Source: Acytostelium subglobosum LB1 (taxonomy: Eukaryota > Evosea > Eumycetozoa > Acytosteliales > Acytosteliaceae). Taken from it: a DNA stretch of 64,000 nucleotides. The stretch lies in the NCBI RefSeq assembly GCF_000787575.1, contig NW_012236529.1, positions 124,001 through 188,000 of the forward strand, given 5' to 3'. Position numbers and translations under genes: made by a program. The stretch's first letter is position 1. The number at the start of each line of letters is the position of its first letter. Under the pieces are notes generated by a model, which worked only from the letters and a program-made list of their open reading frames with translations, had not been told where the DNA came from and did not search any database. Positions 28,480-37,823 of the stretch are shown piece after piece.

Positions 28480-30657
28480 ATGATACAATTGGATAATATT
28501 TATATGGATGATGAGGATGATGATGATGACTTGTGTTCATCGGTATCATCATCGACTACAAATCATGCCCATCCAGATCTAGCGGCAAGATCATCTACTT
28601 CATCTTCTTCATCATCAACATCAACATCATCATTATCAATTGATGTTGACCCAGATCATCATCACCAACAAAAGCCAGATAATCAACAACCTATAAAGAT
28701 TAAACGACCCGATCATCAACATCAACAACAGACAATACAAGTGGTCGATCATTCACCTATACGCAGTTGGCCCAAAGTTAATAATATAACTGATCACTTG
28801 GTATATGTTAACGTTGCACTTTGGGCTGCAATAGTCAGTCTTCGCTTCGAAGGCCATCATGACAGTACAGAACTTCCCGTCGGATTATCAATCGCCGTCA
28901 CTGTCATATGTTTGATCATACTCGTGCCACACTACCATGACTTCAAGACTGCCTTCTCTGGAGCTTACTGGCGTGGGCTACGCGGCTTTATCGGTGGATT
29001 CCGATACAGGGCGATGCGATGCAAGCCACAGGTTTGGTGGTGGAGTCCCCTTGTGCATTGGATCTGGAGCATACCATTGTTGATCTCTGTGTGGATGGCA
29101 TACCTCCGCGATGGCGCAGTCGTACCTTGGATTGGCTTTGGTGTGACGCTCGTCTTTGGACACATGTTCGAGCCGGGCATGGTAAATTGGGCCTGTGCAG
29201 TCTGCCATGTCAAGACCAAGTTCAATCGTCCAAAGATCATCATGTTCCCAACGCCTGGCGACCTTCATCGCAAGCGTTGGAGTGAGATTGTAAAGCTACG
29301 TACGCGACGAGTGGCTACAGTGTTTGTGGAAGCATCAGCACTGTCTGGCTTCTGTGGAATATGCGACGCCGACAGCCATTGGACAATTAGACAAGGCGAA
29401 GGTCCAATATGGGCCACTCTGGAGCCTAGCTATGGAGATGGACAGCAACGACAGTTGTTACCACAGCCTGTGGAAGAGGAGGGCACCATATGCGCATGTC
29501 AGTGGCGAGCCATCTCAGCGGTGGCCACAGAGATGGGCTGTCGGGGATGGGCGCCAGTGCTCATACCCACGACCGCACTCGAGTCCAACACGTTTAGAGC
29601 ATGGGTCAATTGGAAGAGCTCCGGTCGATCCACAGTCTACTGTATTTTACTCGGAGGTAGGAAGTGCCAGCAGTTGGATGTGTCGATCGACCATGAGTCA
29701 CTACACAACCATCATCATCAATCAAACGACTACATGGAGGAGTCATTGGACACTGCAAGAGTTTGGAGTGGAGCACAACAAATGGCATTGTTTGATTATG
29801 GATCATTGTTCTCGGGCTTTGCATGTGTCTGGCCTGGTCGATCAATCAAGCGTCATGATTATGGTGATGGCAATGAAGATGATTTGCTACAGCGAGGATC
29901 AGTAGAGTGGCAATGGTCAATAATGGGCAAGGAGTCATATGGTATCTTTACGAGCTTCAAGACAAAGGTCTTACACAAACCACTGCGCGTTACACTGCCC
30001 CGAAATGTTTGCCCTTTGACACAAGGATACACAGTGTGGGCATGTGCCAACAGGGCAATGAGTGAGCGATTGTTGATCGTACAACGAGCACTCGAGACCA
30101 TTAAGCCAAACTCTGAATATCTCTGCATTGACAGAAGCATCATCGAGGAGTCATGTCACGCCGCAGCCATCAATCATGACCTGTCCTACTTGCTAGTGCT
30201 CCCGCCAGACATCCTACCAAAGTCAAGCACTGGCATACGACCTGGCTCCATTCTATACATTGGCAAGGGTGCAGGCATGTCAGTACATCGCTCACTATGG
30301 GAATCTCAGCCAACAAGTCAGTGCTGGGTTGGTCCGGACGACCACACCAGCGTGGTCCTTGACAGACGTGTGGCCGAACCACCAGCAGGCTCAATCACAG
30401 TGTTTACTTCAGCGGTGCCCAAACAACGAGAAGAGATAGAATGGTACGCAACTTCAATGTGTTACAACTCATACAGAGGTGATGCACTACGTCTATACTT
30501 GGGCGTTGTATCAATGAATGGGTATCGCGCAGCCATTAGTGGACACAAAATGTACAGTCTTCAAGCAGTGTCAATCGGTGGTAGTAATGGAGAGGCACTA
30601 AACACAAACAGATATAGTATTCTACCATATGCGACAACCGATATAGTAGTTGTGTAA
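28480..30657 (+). CDS. Unrecognised multi-pass membrane protein (725 aa)
   Basis: Single exon. I do not recognise the family. Residues 1-95 are low complexity: an acidic patch, a Ser run, and His/Gln runs. About four hydrophobic segments follow, at roughly residues 106-122, 131-152, 186-208 and 213-230, the third rich in Trp (WWWSPLVHWIWSIPLLI). The remaining 490 residues are hydrophilic with many Trp and Cys (for example GFCGICDADSHW, GTICACQW, CYNSYRGDALRLY) and no recognisable enzyme motif. A His-rich insert sits near residue 410. The frame is open and uniform in codon use, so it is a real gene, possibly dictyostelid-specific. The stretch at 28,965-29,270 is also open on the other strand, but that is a shadow. 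Confidence 0.8.
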   Translation: MIQLDNIYMDDEDDDDDLCSSVSSSTTNHAHPDLAARSSTSSSSSSTSTSSLSIDVDPDHHHQQKPDNQQPIKIKRPDHQHQQQTIQVVDHSPIRSWPKVNNITDHLVYVNVALWAAIVSLRFEGHHDSTELPVGLSIAVTVICLIILVPHYHDFKTAFSGAYWRGLRGFIGGFRYRAMRCKPQVWWWSPLVHWIWSIPLLISVWMAYLRDGAVVPWIGFGVTLVFGHMFEPGMVNWACAVCHVKTKFNRPKIIMFPTPGDLHRKRWSEIVKLRTRRVATVFVEASALSGFCGICDADSHWTIRQGEGPIWATLEPSYGDGQQRQLLPQPVEEEGTICACQWRAISAVATEMGCRGWAPVLIPTTALESNTFRAWVNWKSSGRSTVYCILLGGRKCQQLDVSIDHESLHNHHHQSNDYMEESLDTARVWSGAQQMALFDYGSLFSGFACVWPGRSIKRHDYGDGNEDDLLQRGSVEWQWSIMGKESYGIFTSFKTKVLHKPLRVTLPRNVCPLTQGYTVWACANRAMSERLLIVQRALETIKPNSEYLCIDRSIIEESCHAAAINHDLSYLLVLPPDILPKSSTGIRPGSILYIGKGAGMSVHRSLWESQPTSQCWVGPDDHTSVVLDRRVAEPPAGSITVFTSAVPKQREEIEWYATSMCYNSYRGDALRLYLGVVSMNGYRAAISGHKMYSLQAVSIGGSNGEALNTNRYSILPYATTDIVVV

Positions 30658-30747
30658 TTTAAATATCCAGGTTCTAATAAATAAATCTATATAGTCCTTA
30701 CTCGCTCTCCCTCTATGCTCCTATTCTTTTGAGATAAATAGAACACT

Positions 30748-33072
30748 TTAGTTATATGTATTTGAGTCTCTGGCCTTGTGTTTGAGTCTCTGGCCTTGTA
30801 TCCTCTCTCTGCGGGCGATGGCATCTCGTATTCGATCTACAATTAATTGAATGTTCTTGTTTGATTGGTATCCAGTTGAGGAGAGTACAGCTTTGACATC
30901 GATGCGAACACCAATGTCCAATAGATACTTAAACATGTGGACATCATTTCCATTTACCAAATCCAATGTGAGTGGAGACATCACTTTTGACTTGATCTGA
31001 GTGAGAACTGTCTCATTGTCCAGTTGCTTGATTATTAATTCCAGAACTGACACATGACCATGTTTGATACTCTTTGTAATATATGATTCAATCACTGATT
31101 GTTGTTGATGTTTGATTGGTGACTCTTTGAAAAAGAACTCCAGCATCTTGACATCACCATTATCAATGGCAATGTTCTTCATAGAATGGAGATTCTGTAT
31201 TCCAATGCGATGGCGATATTGTTCAAAACAATATATGATAAGGTCATACTGTAAATGTTTGGCAGCCTCTTGAAGCATACATTCAACCAACTCTGCAATG
31301 CCATCTTGAGAAACACATTGGTGCTCCATGGCATAGTCCAATAAAAATGGTTTACCAAACCTTCCAATGAATGTCCATGTGTTGCTATTATTGAATACTG
31401 TCTTATCGTCCTTTATCATCATCATCAACTCCTTACATCCACTTTGAACGATTAGGAATTGTAACTTATAATTTTGGTTCAGAATTCCAGGTCGATGTTT
31501 GATGAGAGAGTAGACAGCCTGATAATTTCCTCTGACCATTGCGGCATTGATTGCTCAGTCAAAATTAACATGTTCAATCATCTCTGGTCTAGTGCGAAGA
31601 ATATAGTCCAAATGTTCAAAGTTGGTAGTTTGTATGTATTTCAAACTCTTGAATATCTTGTTGTTTGATGATAGAAGGAACAAGATAGTGTCCCAATCAT
31701 TGATGGGTTCACAACTGTGGATAGAGATCACAACATCCTTGTCATTAAGATATTGCACAACCTTTAGACTGTTGCTTGGATTGTTTGAATGTGAAAGTGC
31801 TTCCATCATCTTGTAGTTATAAAATGATTCTCTTCTTATTCTCAATGTCTGGACTAATGAGTTGCTGTATCCAAATGCCACTTTAGCTTGAGACAATGTA
31901 CCACATCCAACAATCTCATTGAACATGTGAAATGGACTGCTCATTGACCATGAGTCCATCAAGAATGGAATTAGAATGTAGTCCCCAGTTGGCAGGTATC
32001 TCTTTGTGGCCCAGTTTTTGAATGCATACTCCACACTTGAGAGTGGAGACAACAAGTTGCGGCAAAGCTTAATATACACCAATCTGTCCGGATCACTAAT
32101 ATCTTGTACCTCATCATCATCTCTGGTGACCAAAGCGAGTGCAGTGTTTCTTGAAGTCTCAAGCTTGGCTAAGCAATCTTGGTCAAATAATTGATGATCC
32201 ACCTTGATTCCACTGAAATGGATCAATCTATCCATATGTGCCAACTGCTCAACATGATCTCTACCATTAAGTATGACGTCGTGATGATAAATCACTGAGG
32301 GTATTCCGCGTTCAATCAATGATTTTGAAAGAAGTTCATCAATGAGTTGTTGATCGCCAGTCTTGAGGATATTGACCGTGCATTTTCCAATGCGAACATA
32401 TGATTTGACCTTGTCGATCAATGTCTCTGAGAAGACTCCAGACTCCAAGACGTAGCGGATGGTGGATGCGTTGCACGAGTTGAATAGATGATGGGCAAAG
32501 TCAATTGGGTCTACTTCCAGGTTATGTGTATCAATAAAACCGGACTGGCAAACATGTTTGACCATGTCAAATGATACATATATTCCAAAGCACTCCATCA
32601 AGGTACTGGCATCACGTGTGAACTCCACCGGATAGGTCTGTTGCATGAGTACATCAAATATGAATGTTTTGTTTGATGTGATAGCACACTTGAGTATGTG
32701 ACTATCCCTAAAGTATGCTTGATACTTGTTGTACACAGCCATGTAAGCATCTTTGTTAATGTCAACATAGCATAGATGAGTGATTGCTGTAGTGTGCACT
32801 TTGATACATAGGTCACGTTTGATACGATCAATCAATAGACCATTAAGTCCATATATTGCTAAGTTATCCAATTCAGTCCATTGATGATATGATCTTTCAT
32901 AATACCAAGTTTCATTAACATCATAACTCTCTGCACATCTCCATTTCTTATTGAATTGATGTGATTCTATTATAAACTTAAACAAAGTCCTATTTGTCAA
33001 TACACTGATTATTATTTCTTGTTGATGTTGTGATAGTTGTACTAGTAATTGTTGTTGTTCATTACAATTCAT
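30748..33072 (-). CDS. Dictyostelid ankyrin-like repeat protein, split by one in-frame TGA
   Basis: One frame runs from the ATG at 33072 to the stop at 30748, about 774 codons, broken only by a TGA at 31557-31555. The codons after it (AINAAMVRGNYQAVYSLI) look like an ordinary ankyrin-like repeat of this family, so the two parts (505 and about 268 residues) are best read as one gene. The N-terminus (FKFIIESHQFNKKWRC) and helical repeats such as CNASTIRYVLESG, GDVKMLEFFFKE and HGHVSVLELIIK fit the large dictyostelid family of degenerate ankyrin proteins of unknown function. The TGA could be a sequencing error, a fresh nonsense change in a decaying gene, or (less likely) recoding; a 51-nt in-frame GTTAAT..TCAG intron could also remove it but would delete the repeat. 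No other break is seen. Confidence 0.75.
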
Positions 33073-33651
33073 TTTATTATTATTATCCTTCCTTATTCTT
33101 TGTTGTAGTTGTACTTGTTGTCTTATTATTATTATTTGTTGGTGTGAATGAGTGAGTGAATGAGTGAATGAGTGAATGAATAATCTAGAGTATTGTGTAA
33201 TTAATCCATTGCAATAATTCTGACCCCTACTCAGATATTTCTCTGATCGTTTTTGACCTTAAAAGGAAATAAATAAATAAATTATTTTTATAATAAAATA
33301 AAATAATAAAAGTATCTTTGTTAATAGGACTTATTCATCATCATTCTTTTCTGTTTTTATGATAACTAGTTATTATCTCTTTCTAAATTATGTATTTGTT
33401 TTTATAACTTGGTCATTTTTCATCTGCTGTACCAAAACAGTCAAAATAGGTGCGACGTCGCACTTTTTCAAGCAAAACAAACACACTGACGTCTATTCAA
33501 ATTAACTTCACACTAAGCCTCATTTGAGCGAGTCATAACAAAGAGTGACTCACCTTCACTCTTTCCATTCATTATTCAATACATTAACTAATAATAGCCA
33601 TACTTATAAGTATAACAAATTAAATATAAATAATAATATTATATATTTATA
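33073..33651. promoter_or_regulatory. Divergent intergenic region, ankyrin-like / sugar transporter
   Basis: A 579-nt very AT-rich gap with promoters both ways. It contains TATT and TTATT runs, GAGTGAGTGAATGAGTGAA repeats at about 33,146-33,180, and a GCGACGTCGC palindrome at 33,452-33,461 (a CRE-like ACGTC core). No gene seen. Confidence 0.5.
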
Positions 33652-35162
33652 ATGTATAACAATAATAATAATAATGGTGGTGGCGGAGGAGGTAGTAGTA
33701 ATAATGGAAAGGAGTCCATCGGTATAGATATGGACGATAACAACAATGGCAAGGACAAGGACAACTACTCCTCATCAAACAACAATGAGATTGAGATCGA
33801 TGAGATAAAGGATGACGTCAACGCCTCCCTAATAGACATTGCTCAGCAGAAGCAACAACAAATGCAGCAACAGCAACAACAACAGCAGACTCTAACATTG
33901 CAACAACAACATCAAAATGAGATGTACGTACCCTATGACATGACACATTCATTCATTCATCATGCTAACATATACATGTATACACAGGACAAAGATCATG
34001 ATGGTTATTGCATTCTATTTCTTTATATCTATATCGTTGGTGTTCTTGAACAAGTTGTTGATGAAGAACCTCGACTTTAAGTACCCATTGTTCATCACTT
34101 GGTATCAACAGATCGTGTCGTTTGTCATGATCTTTGTAATGTGCAAGATCGCACCAGGTGTGCCTGCACTCAACTTCCTGCCGCCCTTTGAGTTCAAGTA
34201 TGAGACTGCTCAACGTGTCATGCCACTCACTGCCGTGCTCACAATGATGATCGTCTTTAACAACCTCTGTCTGGAATACGTCGAAGTCTCATTCTACCAA
34301 GTATGTGTCGGATATCGCGAGAGAATGAATGTGTCCGACATAACATCATACTAACCTCATTCATTCAATCAACCAATCAATCAAACATAGGTTGCTAGAT
34401 CACTGACAATATGTTTCTCGATCTTACTTACTTATTTGATACTTAAGAGCAAGACATCTTATAAGGCATCGATGGCATGTGGCATTGTATTCTTTGGATT
34501 CATACTTGGCAGTGCAGGCGAGATCAACTTCTCATGGTATGGCATAGTCTTTGGTCTCCTCTCCTCCTTCTTTGTTGCTCTCTACTCAATCTATGTCAAG
34601 AGAATACTTCCAGTCTGTGAGGGTAATGAATGGTAAGCCTCACTTATTCCTATCATTCAATCAATCAATCAACATCACTCACTGACCTTATTCAATCACA
34701 TGATACTCCAGGAAACTGTCAATCTACAACACTGCCATCTCAATTGTATTCATTCTACCATTGATATTCCTGGGAGGTGAGGCTTCGACATTGCTTCAAG
34801 AGGAGGTATTGTACACTGGTGAGTTCTGGTTGGTGATGACCATCGCTGGTGCCATGGGCTATCTTATCAGCATTGCCATCTTCATGCAGATCAAGCATAC
34901 CAGTCCTCTGACAAACGCCATCTCTGGTACCGTCAAGGCTTGTGTCCAAACCATCCTTGCCGTCATGATCTGGGGCAATGAGATATCATTCCAGGTACGT
35001 ATTGTATATTACATTCATCATTCGCTCATTCAATCAATCGATCAATCATACTCACTCGCTCACTCAATCAATCAAACATAACAGAATGGATTCGGTATCT
35101 TCTTGGTGATTTCAGGATCATTCTATTACTCTTATGTAAGATATCAGGAGATGAGGAAATAA
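33652..35162 (+). CDS. Nucleotide-sugar transporter, SLC35C1 (GDP-fucose) type
   Basis: Five exons: 33652-33923, 33988-34300, 34391-34632, 34712-34994, 35085-35162, about 395 residues. After a 90-residue low-complexity leader (Asn, Gly and Gln runs) come about ten membrane segments in the order of the drug/metabolite transporter fold. Family-typical segments are SLVFLNKLLMKN, YPLFITWYQQIVSF, YVEVSFYQVARSLTICFS, and near the end HTSPLTNAISGTVKACVQT, which carries the NAIS.T.KA signature of GDP-fucose transporters. It should exchange GDP-fucose for GMP across the Golgi membrane for fucosylation; other GDP- or UDP-sugars are possible. The C-terminus YQEMRK is cytosolic. It is convergent with the BTB-FIS1 gene. 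Confidence 0.9.
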
Positions 35163-35430
35163 AGCCACCAAGCCACCATAGTGCGCTCTCTTGGATCATC
35201 ATCATGTGTTCGTGGCGCGTAGCCAAATGTCCAAACTTGAGGAAACATGTTGCCATCAAACCAATCAATGTCGTTGTTAAGTATAAGATATAGGTTATTA
35301 TTATTCAAGCTCTTCTTCAAGAGATTGGATTGGATGGATATAGTAAAAAGGGTTGTTGAATGAATGGACATATGGCTGGATGTTGTGGGCTTGGCTTAGC
35401 CTAGCCCTGCCTAATGTATGTCCTGGTCCT

Positions 35431-36773
35431 CTATCGTCTAAATTGATCTGGTGTTGGGAGGGACTGGCTCATGGCTTCCAGGAATGCAGTGGTGGAGGCT
35501 GGTGTGCCAGAGGCGACAGTGTGCGCGACGGTGGTGGCTGCTTGCTGGATGATGGGGACAGCGGCAGCAGCGGTAGTTGAGGAGGCGTTGGACAAGACAG
35601 CCTCGTTGTTGGCAACCTCAACAATGATCTTGCCGGCGTTTGAAACAACCGATGGGATGACGGCTGGTGCAGCAGCGGCAACGTAGGTAACGGCTGGGAT
35701 GGTGGATGCGGCCACCATCGTAGTGGCAGTGGCGGCAGCTGGCAGAGCACTGCTGGTTGTGGACGAGGCCACAGAAGCGGCCACACGCCACCACTGTCTC
35801 AACTTCCAGAGACCAAAGAGTCCGACGACCAGCAATGACACGGCAGCCAGGCCGATCGTAGCATTAGTCATACGGCTATCGCCAAACAAGGCCATCAACG
35901 ATTTTGCCTGAGGGTTGTGTGGATCATTCTCCAAGATCTCCTCCAGCGTCTCGATTCCCTGTTTGTTCTTGCCCAATCTATAATAAGCAAAGGCTATTGA
36001 ATACTTGTACAAGAAGCTGTTTGTATCCAGCTCTCTGAGTCCTAATCATTGATTGATTGATCGATTGATTGAGTGAGAGAGTCAGTGTGTGTGCGTGGGT
36101 TGGTCGCGCCCGCGAGTGGCTACACTTTGCCGCGAGTGTCTACACATGTGGCGCGCTACACAAGTCGAGTACTCGACTCAATCAAACTCCTTACTCTGCA
36201 AGAAGTAGAGACCTCTCTTTATATCAAATCTTGATGAACTGTGAACCAAGCTGTTGGCATAGTTGAATATTTGATCCTACATCATTCCCGCGTAGTTAGT
36301 AAGTGTCGCTCCATCACTCAATCAATCAAACAAACAACCAAACAAACAATCAGACATACTCTTGGTTGCTTCATAATCTTCTCATCTTCATTCTCTTGAT
36401 TGTCAGAGTCGTCGCTGCTGATCTTGAAGAAGCGGAGCTCCTCGCGAATCAACTCTTGAGGCACATCGGTGGGGATCACCAGCTTGCCAGTCCTGTAAAA
36501 GTTGAGGATGATCTCAAAGACACGACCATTGCGATCAAAGAAGTACTCGCCCTTCTTGTCTGGACGACGCAGATGCTTGTTGGTGGGCAGGAACATGTTA
36601 CCCAATAGAGTGTCTGGGAAGCGACTGAGAGTGCTTGGTCTGACCTCATACTTGTATCCACCAACATTCAGCAACACAGTCTCGTCATCATCAGTCTGCG
36701 CATCGATATAATCTGGTGACGAGCTATTCGTTTGTTCGATATCCACTGGTGTTTGAGTGTGTTGTGACATCAT
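35431..36773 (-). CDS. BTB(T1)-FIS1 chimeric mitochondrial fission-like protein
   Basis: Three exons: 36773-36360, 36276-36195, 36041-35431; 368 residues with matching phases. Residues about 32-125 are a KCTD-type BTB/T1 domain (VLLNVGGYKYEV, TLSRFPDTLLGNMF, YFFDRNGRVFEIILNFYRTG). Residues 139-230 match FIS1: IFNYANSLVHSSSRFDIKRG, the TPR segment LYKYSIAFAYYRLGKNKQG, DPHNPQAKSL, then the membrane anchor TIGLAAVSLLVVGLFGLWKL. FIS1 anchors in the mitochondrial or peroxisomal outer membrane by its tail. Here the usual N-terminal arm of FIS1 is replaced by the BTB domain, and about 110 Ala/Thr/Ser-rich residues follow the anchor, so the normal tail-anchor layout is lost. No separate start or promoter for FIS1 exists in the 83-nt intron between the parts; an internal in-frame ATG at the end of exon 1 (MKQPR) could make a short FIS1 form. 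The fusion itself is inferred from splice sites. Confidence 0.75.
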
Positions 36774-37062
36774 GTATTATATAATATTAAGTAGTATGTA
36801 TTTGTATATATATATATGTATAAATAAGATAGTAAGTGAAGTGAAGTAAAGGTTGATGTTTGATTACGTTGGTGTGATGTGTCTGTGGGTCATTCATTGT
36901 CTTTGTTCAAAGTGTTCTCGCGCGCAAATTCAAATTAGTAGCTGTTTTCAAACAAACACATAAATTGAACTGTTGGGCTGGATCAATCACATTAGTTTAA
37001 TTGTTTGAATATGGTTGACCATTATTATTATATTATATATTTGTTCAACTTCTCCCGATCAA

Positions 37063-37075
37063 TGGAATGATTCCA
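37063..37075. repeat. 13-bp palindrome TGGAATGATTCCA
   Basis: Copy 3 of the dispersed palindrome, in the gap between the BTB-FIS1 and phospholipase C-like genes. Confidence 0.8.
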
Positions 37076-37418
37076 TTCAACTACACCTCCGATCAATCAA
37101 TCAATCGATCACTGGAGTTCTATTATTATAATAATATTAACAAAGATCTCTATTGAATAGAGTGACCTCTTGAACAAGGTACGAATACCTAATTGCGAAG
37201 TGTATTTATCTGCGCACTACCTTCAATCTTTTCAATTAATTAATCATAAATAGGTACGATCACTCTGATCATTATCACTAGTCCGAAATTTCAGATCTCG
37301 CTCCGTGGGTTGTTGCGTGTGTGTATTTGTCTGCAAAGATTCGAATGAAAAGAGAACCGAATACACAGTCGTCTTTTATTTCGCATCAAAAACGGGAGTG
37401 AGCCCACCTCTCCCACTC

Positions 37419-37444
37419 ACACACACACACACACACACACACAC
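37419..37444. repeat. (CA)n microsatellite
   Basis: About 13 CA units in non-coding DNA upstream of the phospholipase C-like gene. Confidence 0.85.
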
Positions 37445-37823
37445 GGTCATCCATTCGATACCGAGGCCAAGTTCTCTCACAGACTCGACCTTATCAGGCA
37501 CACTCACACTATGATGAGCCACCCGTTGAATAGAAATATCTTTGTAGTGAGTGGTACCGGACTTTGATCCTATTTAGTTGATGTGCCAGAGGAGTTGGTG
37601 GTTGAACCCTATCACACCATCATCAACATCAACAACATCAACAACAACATAAAGACCACCCAAACCCGAGGGCAGACAGGTGACTGCTACTACCTTGGGC
37701 ACCAGCACTCTGCCCAGAGACTCACTCTCGACCTACAACATGTAATCACTACAACATCATTCAATCAATTAATCATTCATTCATTCAATCAACCAATCAA
37801 ACATATATAATATAATATATAAC

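Larger units (their letters stand above)
36774..37823. promoter_or_regulatory. Divergent intergenic region, BTB-FIS1 / phospholipase C-like
   Basis: A 1,050-nt gap holding both promoters. It contains the palindrome at 37,063, a (CA)n microsatellite at 37,419-37,444, and at 37,511-37,740 two coding-like pieces (a short frame from ATG at 37,511 reading MMSHPLNRNIFVVSGTG, and a second open stretch from 37,578) that could be a relic or a leader exon of the next gene. Confidence 0.45.

Noticed and set aside
30748-31539. Separate gene starting at ATG 31,539
   Set aside because: It is in the same frame as the upstream part, follows a single TGA, and has no room for a promoter; one interrupted gene is simpler.
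35471-35911. Plus-strand Ala/Val-rich frames opposite the BTB-FIS1 tail
   Set aside because: They mirror the Ala/Thr-rich extension on the real coding strand.
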